In this document: positions 56,657 to 64,000 of the stretch, piece by piece
Position numbering within the stretch: position 1 is the first letter of the stretch
Layout of the letters: each line of letters begins with the position of its first letter
NCBI RefSeq assembly: GCF_964656455.1
Contig: NC_135721.1
Location: 88,268,754 to 88,332,753, forward strand
Source: Halichoerus grypus
Taxonomy: Eukaryota > Chordata > Mammalia > Carnivora > Phocidae
Length of the DNA stretch: 64,000 nucleotides
Direction: 5' to 3'
Notes under the pieces: generated by a model
Told to the model about the DNA's origin: nothing
Databases searched by the model: none
Seen by the model: the letters and a program-made list of their open reading frames with translations, nothing else
Made by a program: the position numbers and the translations under genes

Positions 56657-56872
56657 GAGACGAACCATAAGAGACTATGGACTCTGAAAAACAAACTGAG
56701 GGTTCTAAAGGGAAGAGAGGTGGGGGGATGGGTTAGCCTGGTGATGGGTATTAAGGAGGGCATGTTCTGCATGGAACGCTGGGTGTTATACGCAAACAAT
56801 GAATCATGGAACATTACATCAAAAACTAATGATGTAATGTATGGTGATTAACATAACATAATAAAAAAAAAA
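56657..56872 (+). mobile_element. direct L1 3' UTR with first poly(A)
   Basis: AGACGAACCATAAGAGACTATGG, TGAAAAACAAACTGAGGGTTC, GGGTTAGCCTGGTGATGGGTATTAAGGAGGGC, TGGGTGTTATACGCAAACAATGAATCATGG and CATCAAAAACTAATGATGTAATGTATGGTGATTAACATAACATAATAAA, then A10 at 56863-56872. The start is contiguous in L1 coordinates with the end of the inverted segment. Confidence 0.93.
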
Positions 56873-57214
56873 GTAGAAGATCTACTGAGCTGATAATGGA
56901 ATTTCCAAAAATTATTTTTCAGTGAAAAAAGTAGTGTACTGTAAATAATACAGTGCAACTGTTGTAAAACTAAAAAATGTAAAATTGAAAAACTTGATGT
57001 CTATATGAGTATATGATATGAGCATATATGTCAATGAGGAAAATCTGGTTGATTACCCTGTTATTAAATGCTACATGGGGAAAAAGACAGAAATATGACC
57101 AGGAGGAAATAAACAAAAAAGGAACTTAAAATAGATAAATTAATAAAATTGTGCATTTATGTAATACAAGCATACTTTTCTAAATAAATTAAAAGAAACA
57201 TTTGTAAAAAAAAA
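56873..57214 (+). mobile_element. putative 3'-transduced flanking sequence with second poly(A)
   Basis: About 333 bp that do not resemble L1, AT-rich, between the L1 poly(A) and a second poly(A). An AATAAA at 57183-57188 lies 17 bases before the terminal A9, as expected for a cleavage site. The interpretation is that the parental L1 transcript read through its weak signal and used one in the downstream genomic flank. Lineage-specific tail filler or a nested insertion are alternatives, but the single pair of duplications argues against the latter. Confidence 0.8.
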
Positions 57215-57250
57215 TAAAATTATGTCAAAATTTTAAAATTGTTTTTTAAA

Positions 57251-58064
57251 AGGTCAGTGAGCCATTCAGTTTTTTGGGTAAACTGAAGCTGGGCTCTGTG
57301 TATGGGTGCATATGTGTGCAACAGAGAACAAAGCCTCATGTTTAGTATTTATGATTTTGGAATTCCTTCCTTCCTACCTGGCAACTCTGTTGTCCCTTCA
57401 GTTCCTACTGGATTCTAAGTGGTAGGAAATGAGAACATAATGATGAAACATCTTTGTCACTTCTCTTCCAAATACCATTGATTCTAACCATCCATACACA
57501 CAGCAATCAGTTATCAATCCTAAAAAGAGAGAACTTGTTCTAAGTGAGGCTTTTCCTGTAGGTAATGCTTTTCTGTTGTTGTTTGCTTTAATGAGAAAAA
57601 TTGATGCATTATTATAAAACAAAGTTTATATATTTTAATACTCATTTATAGATGTGAAATATTATTACTTACTAAAATGCTAATAATTCTTTATAGTTTA
57701 AAAATTAAACATAAAACCTCTGACATGATTAACTTAAATAGTATATGTAGTCCTAATGGAGAAGGATAGCAGTAGGGAGTGCATAGTGGAATCTTTATCT
57801 TTTATTTGTAACTGAAAAGAGCTCAGCCAAAACATTATGTGAATATACACTTAATTGGACTTTTGGAAACACAAAGAGAAAACATCAAGTCAGTAATTTT
57901 GAGCAAAAGTAAAAATTCTCCAGGTTCCTATAGGATCTCTGGATGATTTCACTCTTTATCTAGATAACCTAGTGTCTTCTCCAGGGCTGACATTTTAAAA
58001 TTTAGTATCATATTATGTTGTAAACATTTATCCAAGTCATAAAGCCTTTAATAAACATAATTTT
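57251..58064. other. unassigned AT-rich sequence
   Basis: No element recognised after the end of the old L1M. Confidence 0.4.
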
Positions 58065-58668
58065 AGCAGCTTTATAAAGTTCAAATGATACATCATCATT
58101 TTCTTAACCATGAGACATACAGATTATCTGATACATACATATCTGGTATATTATCTGACATATTATCTGATATATATGATCTGATAAATATATACATTTC
58201 CATAGTATTTATCATGTTCTTATGTGATACTCCCAGCAGAATTACCAGATGAAAAAGAATGAACATCTTGATGTAATATTATGCATTTTTTGTACAATTT
58301 TTTTTCCAAAGGTGTTCTTTAAATTTATATTCCCTAGAAGAGAGCTCAGCACCAGAAAGCCTTTCCAGAATCTGGTGGTGTTCATTTAAAGAGAAACATG
58401 TGTTAATTTAGTAATGGGAAAATGGTATCCCGTAGTTCTTTTAAATTGCTTTTCCTTGCTTGCTAGGTGGGTAATACTTTTCCCCTGTGTGTCTGTTAAC
58501 AATTTGGAGTCTTTCTGAAAATTGTTCATGTCCTTTGAGTAATCCCAATGAGTGATTCCATCAATTTTATTGACTATGTAAAATTCCATTGAGAAGTGAA
58601 ACTGTAATTTACTTAATCATTTTTCTGCTGTTGGACACAAGTTGTTTATGAATTCTATTATAAATTAA
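58065..58668 (-). repeat. old L1M 3' fragments, minus strand, rearranged
   Basis: GATACTCCCAGCAGAATTACCAGATG, TTGTTCATGTCCTTTGAG and GTAAAATTCCATTGAGAAGTG...TTACTTAATCATTTTTCTGCTGTTGGACACAAGTTG are reversed ORF2 3' blocks. The last lies downstream of blocks that should follow it, so two fragments are likely. An ATTATCTGA-like degenerate repeat lies at 58120-58190. Confidence 0.6.
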
Positions 58669-58669
58669 T

Positions 58670-59125
58670 TATTTTATTCATACAGAAGATGTTAAAAAGG
58701 TGGCTTCTACGTGTTAGTCACTGTTTATATAGCAGTACACCAGTCAGACAAAGGGATTACTTTCAAGGAGCTTACATTCCCCTGCAGGTGGGTAAGAGAG
58801 ACTCTAAACAGGTAAGCATATGATATGTCAGCAGGACCAAAGTGTTATGAAGAAAAGTAAACAGGGTAAAGGGAATAGAAGGGGGTTAGGTAGGTGCAAT
58901 CTATGCTATTTTACAGAGTGTTCAGAGAAGATCTGACTAATGAGACAGAAAGAAGTAGGGGAGCAGCCAGGCAGATGTCTGGCAGAAAGTTTTCCACACA
59001 GAGGGTATAGCAGATTCAAAGGCCCTGAGGCAGGTATTAGAAAAAGGTCAAAGAGACTACAATCTGGTTACTTTGAAGAAGGAAAAGGACTCAGTTGTAA
59101 GTATCAACTCTGTGGGGTCTTTGAG
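58670..59125 (-). repeat. L2 element 3' region, minus strand
   Basis: ATTACTTTCAAGGAGCTTACATTCCCCTGCAGGTGGG, GACCAAAGTGTTATGAAGAAAAGTAAACAGGGTAAAGG, GTGTTCAGAGAAGATCTGACTAATGAGACAG, GGCAGATGTCTGGCAGAAAGTTTTCC and TTCAAAGGCCCTGAGGCAGG follow the reversed L2 3' order closely. Confidence 0.9.
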
Positions 59126-59179
59126 GGGTGACTTGATTTTTTTAAGAGCTTCCCAATTAAGAAAAAAAGAACAGGAAAA

Positions 59180-60120
59180 TATGAATATTCAGACCTATAA
59201 CAAGCAGAAGGATTGAATTAGTAAAGAGAAAGCTACCCACTGAGAATGGCCCATGCCCAAATGGCTTCCCTGGTAAATTCTACCAAACAAACATTTGAAG
59301 AAGAATTAATGCCAATTCTTAACAAACTCTTCCAAAGAGCAGAAAAGGAAGGAACACTTCCCAACTCATTCTATGAGGCCTGTATAATCCTAACATCAAA
59401 AACAGACCAAGATATCACAAGAAAGTTACAGATCATTGTGTCTTATGAATACGGATGCAAAAATCTTCAACGAAATACTAGCTGATCAAATCAAGCAACA
59501 TATAAAAAGGATTATATACCATGGCTTATCACAGGAATCCAAGGTTGATTTATGATCCAAAATTTGATCCATGTCATACATCGTATTAATAGAATAAAGG
59601 ACAAAAATCAGTGGAGGTGAGGAATACATTTGACAAAATTCAGCACACTTTTATTGTATAAACATTTGACAAACTAGAATAAGAGGGGAACTTCTTCAAC
59701 CTGATGAAGGGCATCCATGAGAAACCCCCACAAACATCATACTTAATGGTAAAAGACTGAATGATCTTCCCTAAGGTCAGGAAGAAAGACAAGGATGCCC
59801 ACTTATACTACTTCTATTCAACATTGTACTAGAGATTCTAGTCAAGGCAATTGGGCAAGAAAAAGAAATAAAAGGCATCAGATTGTAAAGAAAGAAGTAA
59901 AACATATCTATTTGTAGGTGACATGATCTTGTATATAGAAAACTCTAAGGAGTCCACTAAAAGACCATGAGAGCTAATAAAGGAGTTCAGCAAGGTTGCA
60001 GGATAAAAGATCAATCTGTAAAAATCAGTTGTTATATCTGTACACTTTCACTAAACAACCTAAAACTAAAATTCTGAAAATAATTCAATTTACAGTAACA
60101 TCAAAAAGAAAATCAATGTT
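59180..60120 (+). pseudogene. old L1 ORF2 reverse-transcriptase domain remnant, plus strand
   Basis: Short open pieces retain RT-domain order: an [24 protein letters not shown] segment (59246 on), [13 protein letters not shown] DNA, GFYSRNPRLIYDP-like, [19 protein letters not shown], then FVGDMILYIEN where the catalytic FADD would be, then AGYKINL-like. Many frameshifts and stops. The catalytic Ala-Asp has become Val-Gly, so this copy is dead. Confidence 0.85.
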
Positions 60121-60639
60121 AAGAATTTGGATGTTAACATTAGGGTGAGGAGCCTCAGTCAAGACCACAGCGGCAAGTGGCCCAGTAAGGTGATATTCTC
60201 AGCAGGTGTGAGGTGGAACAGGTTCAAAGCATGGTGAGAGTTACTCTGTGTTCTTGTGAAAAACTTTCAGATCATACCCTTGTCACTCATAGGGATGTCC
60301 TTAAATATCCACAAGCAGGTAGAATTTGGGAATCCAGTATGCCTCCTTACCCCACAGTCTCTCACTCAGAGAATTTTAGCACTATAAAGTCTTGATTCTT
60401 GTGACTAAGAAAAATGTTTTTGCAAGAGACATTTATACCTTAGTATGAATGAATTTATGATCCACATGTTTTATGCAGAGATGAAAATAGGAAGAGATTG
60501 GCTATCTCTGAGGACCAAAAGATAAACTGGGAAGCAAAGTATGATAAAAATAAACCTGATTCTCAGTGTTGACTTTGACCTTTCTACTAGTGAATAAAAA
60601 ATAAAGGAGTATCTCTTCTCCTTAGATAAAGTTTTATAG
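60121..60639. other. unassigned sequence
   Basis: No element recognised. Confidence 0.4.
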
Positions 60640-60825
60640 TTGATAAAGTATGTGCATGATCTTATTTGGTCTTTATAAATAAGCCAGTGAAGTAAGCATG
60701 AATGTGATTCCCATTTTCAGGGGAGGAAAGTAGAACATAAAAGGTAATGGCCACCCAAGGCCACCCTGCCATTAAAACTTAAGCCCAGGTCTCCGAACTC
60801 GAGATCATGTGTTCTTTCAACTACA
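60640..60825 (-). repeat. MIR element, minus strand
   Basis: GTGCATGATCTTATTTGGTCTTTATAAATAAGCC, TTCCCATTTTCAGGGGAGGAAAGTAGAACATAAAAGGTAATGGCCACCCAAGGCCACCC and AAGCCCAGGTCTCCGAACTC follow reverse MIR order, diverged. Confidence 0.72.
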
Positions 60826-62454
60826 CTGATGTGGAAAGAATCTACTCTGTCTACTTTCCCCCCAAAGATTTTAAATTATAGCTAGTACTCTTTAATACAA
60901 TTCAATAATTCTTTAAAAAAATAATTTTAAAGGAGTTTCTTAGATTAACTGGAAAATGAAGGGAAGAAAAATGAAAGCACTCCTTTTATAAATTCATCAC
61001 TAGGATGCTTCAGCCATTTTTTTGCCCCCAAAGGCCACATCCTCTAGAAGATGTATAAAATTGTTATGCCATGAGCCTGTGTTTGAGAATTTGCGGTTTT
61101 AATTCAGGCCCTAGATGCAGCAGCCACGTTCTGACAAGTGAATTAAGGCATGCTTCAGAACTGGCTCTTGCTAGGAGGGGCTTTGATTGAATTCCTATCA
61201 GTCCTAGGAGAAATGCCAATGATATTAGCATCTGTGCTGGTCAGAGTCCACAGGAATCTGCCTTACCCAGGAGTACCTGTGTTGGTGGCCTGAAAGTGGG
61301 TCAGGGATTTTTTTTTAAGATAAACTTTGTTATATTTCCATATTAAACACTATGTAGGTCATTGCCTACCTAAGGGCTCGGTTGATACTGAAGCTGCTAG
61401 AATCAGAATTGTGTGTGCTTCTGCTACACAGGGGTTTGGTGGCTGAGCAAGCGGCTGCATTTGTTGTAAGGGGTGGGGTGCGGTGGATTAGGATGGGAGA
61501 AATAAGAGAAGGAAGTGCATGCCTGTCCCGGGTCCTCCTCCTGATAAGCAGCAACCTTGAGAGACACATAGTCCCCAGCGTAGGACACTTGGATAAAACA
61601 GAACCTCCCAAGGCTTCATGAGCAACTACAAACCACACCCCCATTTCAGGAGTCCCTGGTCACTTCCATCCTTTTCCTTTGGCTGGCAAGGGGGGCCCAT
61701 TGAACCTAGAGAGGAGTACATTGAGTTTGGGGGGTGCTATTAAGGGATGAACTGGGCACTGTGATCATTTAGCAATGCAATTTTGAATCTCTGTACCTCT
61801 GTGCATTGGAGCCCCGAGGTGAAACCTGGGATCCTCCACCCTAGTTAGGACTCTGGTGATGAGGACACCAGATGGAGGGGAAGGATGTCACCTCCATGCC
61901 TGCTAATTAGGTTTTCTGTGCTCTTGGGATTTCCTGTCTGCCTTTATTAAAACATTCAAGTTAGAGAAAAGCCATTCTGGAAAACAAAGGGATGTGTGTG
62001 ACATTGTGTTTTTATTGAAGCATCTGGGTGTTTTTTTAAACATATACCTGAAAGAGTCAGACTTCCAAGGAGTGGAAAAAAACAAATCATGTAAAATAAC
62101 CTTGGCTATGTGACATCATTTCCTCAATTTCTTCATCAGTAAAATGAGGAAGATTTAGGCCGGTCGATGTAATATCTGGGGGATTCCCTGAAGACCCTCT
62201 TCTGCTTAGGAAAGGCTGGAGTGTGAGGATGTCAGGGGGAGAATGGCTAAGCCCTTACACTGAGGCTGTACGTAAGATTACAGAGAGGACTCTGCGTGTT
62301 AGAGGGCTGTCTGACATCCTGGATGGCTGAGACAGGGTTCCTCTAATGCCAGTTCCAGAAGGAGTGCTTAGTTCTCTGCACCTGGTCTCCCTTTCATAGA
62401 TGGGACTCAAGACCCAGCTTTCAAAGTGCATACTTCTAACACTGGTGAGCAGCA
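60826..62454. other. mostly unassigned; short MIR remnant
   Basis: At about 62095-62160 CTTGGCTATGTGACATCATTTCCTCAATTTCTTCATCAGTAAAATGAGGAAG is a plus-strand MIR core. The rest is not recognised. Confidence 0.45.
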
Positions 62455-62660
62455 GGGCAGATGGGCCTGAGTTTGCATTCAGGCTCGACTACCAGCTGCA
62501 TGGGGACATGGGGCAACTTACTTCATTTCTCTGAGCAGCTCTAAATCTCTTTATCTGTAAAATGGGAATAAAGATTTTGTAGATTCTACTTCATGAGTTT
62601 GTTGTGAGGGTGAAATAAGCAGGCGGCCTGGTATATAGAAATTTTTTCAATGAATGGTAG
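62455..62660 (+). repeat. MIR element, plus strand
   Basis: GCCTGAGTTTGCATTCAGGCTCGACTACCAGC, GGGGCAACTTACTTCATTTCTCTGAGC, TCTTTATCTGTAAAATGGGAATAAAG, GTTTGTTGTGAGGGTGAAATAAGC and TCAATGAATGGTAG give a nearly complete MIR. Confidence 0.88.
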
Positions 62661-62779
62661 TCATAACAGTGACCTTAGAGAAGCCCACAGGACTATATCT
62701 GGCACATTGTAGCTTTGGGCCCGTAGGAAGGTCACTGCCTTCAAACATCTGCATGACCATTACATGGGAGAATCTTAAT

Positions 62780-62906
62780 GGTGGCCTTTGTGCTCTTGGC
62801 TCCCACACCAGGTACAACAAGGCAGAAAGTGCTGAGGCCAGTGTGGGATTTGGAGCTTGCTTTGTGGGCATAAAGGAAAATGACAGGGATCAGCCTGGAC
62901 GTCTGT
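62780..62906 (+). repeat. direct repeat copy A (~130 bp module)
   Basis: GTGCTCTTGGCTCCCACACCAGG, AAGGCAGAAAGTGCTGAGG, CAGTGTGGGATTTGGAG, GGCATAAAGGAAAATGACAGGGATCAGCCTGGAC. The same order recurs at 63628-63762 with roughly 85% identity by eye. Family not recognised. Confidence 0.8.
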
Positions 62907-63529
62907 ATGTCTTCAGTGGCAGAATATGACCCTAGAGGAAGGGCTAGAGGTTTCCTCAGCTGAATGGTCCCTTCAACATGGAAGAGGTTATAGTATTTAG
63001 TTGTGAAGAGTTGTGGAAGGGGATGAGAGCTGGGGGTCATGAGAACTTTGGTGGATCCTGTGAGGAGCCAAGCAGATCCCCTTCAGGAGTAAAGGACTTA
63101 CTCCCCCAAGTGCCAGAGTGCTGCTGGAAGACAGTCCTTGGCTGTCAGCCCTCTTCAGGAATAACAGCTAATTAGTGCAGGGCTACAAAGGCCAGGTCTG
63201 TTCACTCACTGGCCTGGGGACACCCTACAGGGCCATCCCCGCTCCAGGGCTCCCTGTGGGGTTGGCTAAGGCCTTCATTGAGACTGCATTGCAGCCCAGC
63301 GTCTGACCCTGCCCAGTGCTCTTCCCTGCCCTGCCCTGCCCTTCCACAGGTGTTGATCCTGGGAGCCCAGAGAAGAGCACAGAGGATCCTTGATAGTGGG
63401 GCTGGGATGGGGGAATCAGACAAAGGAGGAAGCTGGACTGACTGATTTTTGAGGTGTCTTATACCTGTGATGGTAAGTTTGCATTTCACAAAACATGATT
63501 CACAGCCCTGAGTAGTGTGGGATGCTCAC
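62907..63529. other. unassigned sequence
   Basis: Unique-looking DNA between the two module copies. CCCTGCCCTGCCCTGCCC at 63328-63345 is a short tandem repeat. Confidence 0.45.
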
Positions 63530-63620
63530 TAATATGGCAGGGTTCTGAGCCCAGACCCACTGGCCTGCATTTTTAACAAGCTCCAGGATTATCCTTCCAA
63601 CCACTGAAGGAGAACAACTG
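63530..63620. repeat. hAT-Charlie-like fragment
   Basis: GGTTCTGAGCCCAGACCCACTGGCCTGCATTTTTAACAAGCTCCAGGATTATCC resembles the right part of MER20/MER5-group elements. Short and diverged. Confidence 0.45.
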
Positions 63621-63627
63621 CCTTAGA

Positions 63628-63762
63628 AGGTGGACCTTGTGCTCTTGGCTCCAGCAACAGGTACAAAAAGGCAGAAAGTTCTGAGTCGTCTGAGGGCAGT
63701 GTGGGATTTGGAGGTTGCCTTTCCAGGCATAAAGGAAAATGACAGGGACCAGCCTGGACATA
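63628..63762 (+). repeat. direct repeat copy B (~130 bp module)
   Basis: GTGCTCTTGGCTCCAGCAACAGGTACAAAAAGGCAGAAAGTTCTGAG, a 9-10 bp extra segment GTCGTCTGAG absent from copy A, then GGGCAGTGTGGGATTTGGAGG and GGCATAAAGGAAAATGACAGGGACCAGCCTGGAC. Flanks outside the module are not similar to copy A. Confidence 0.8.
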
Positions 63763-64000
63763 AGTCTTTCACAAATTCAACCCTCATTTAAAAGAATGTC
63801 AGCACCCACAGCTTACCTCTTTTTGGCCCAACAGGCTGTCCTCACATCATCAGAATGAAATGACCTCCAGGTTTGAATGGTTTTGCTGTTCATATTTCCT
63901 GCCAGGCCTTTTACTCCAAATAGATTTTTTTGAAGAGGTAATTTATACAGGTTATATTGAAAAGCATGAGGGTCAGAGATTATTTGCAACATTCAAATGC
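63763..64000. other. unassigned sequence to window end
   Basis: No element recognised. Confidence 0.4.

Larger units (their letters stand above)
55646..57214 (+). mobile_element. young L1 insertion: 5' inversion plus 3' transduction
   Basis: TAAAATTATGTCAA is exact at 55632-55645 and 57215-57228, and the old L1M reads through on both sides, so everything between was inserted together. Three parts follow: reversed L1 (55646-56656), direct L1 3' UTR with its own AATAAA and A10 (56657-56872), and non-L1 AT-rich DNA (56873-57205) ending AATAAA at 57183-57188 and A9 at 57206-57214. The nick site on the bottom strand reads TTTT/AG, close to the L1 endonuclease consensus. Confidence 0.93.

Noticed and set aside
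56392..56814. 140-codon minus-strand frame
   Set aside because: It crosses the inverted/direct junction at 56657 of the young L1 and mixes antisense 3' UTR with ORF2; not a gene.

Overview
This is mammalian nuclear DNA with no convincing protein-coding gene: almost all recognisable content is interspersed repeats. The tRNA-derived SINEs are carnivoran can-SINEs. They have a GGGGCGCCTGGGTGGCTCAG head, an internal GGCTCAGGTCATGATC block, a CT-rich middle and an AATAAATAAAATCTTT-poly(A) tail. The head matches neither the dog-specific SINEC_Cf type nor the cat type as I remember them. I therefore infer an arctoid carnivoran, more like a bear or seal than a mustelid. Ancient mammalian layers (MIR, L2, old L1M, MaLR/MLT1, MLT2/ERVL, hAT-Charlie) lie beneath the lineage-specific ones. 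The window looks intergenic or deep-intronic. All repeat names come from remembered consensus features, not from a search.

Layout. 0-27 kb holds unique sequence with scattered MIR, MLT, L2 and hAT fragments, two well-bounded ERV solo LTRs (6348-6769, 7848-8531), two MLT2-like LTRs in opposite orientation (15361-15783, 20938-21394) and a CpG-dense block followed by a C/T tract (17.0-17.7 kb). At 28-30 kb there is a 2.3 kb 5'-truncated young L1 on the minus strand, carrying the longest open frame in the window (the C-terminal part of ORF2). 30-45 kb holds an hAT element split by an L1M 3' end, MaLR LTRs, SINEs, and mostly unassigned DNA with two CTCF-like motifs. 45-47 kb is a 5'-inverted (twin-primed) L1. 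49.8-57.2 kb is a nest: an old minus-strand L1M, broken by a young L1 and a SINE, meets two old plus-strand L1M 3' ends. The second of these is interrupted by a young L1 with both a 5' inversion and an apparent 3' transduction. 58-64 kb holds L1M, L2 and MIR remnants and a ~130 bp module present twice.

No working gene set or novel multi-gene system is visible. The most informative object is the insertion at 55646-57214. Perfect 14-bp target-site duplications bracket an inverted L1 5' part, a direct 3' part with its own poly(A), then about 333 bp of non-L1 DNA ending in a second AATAAA and poly(A).
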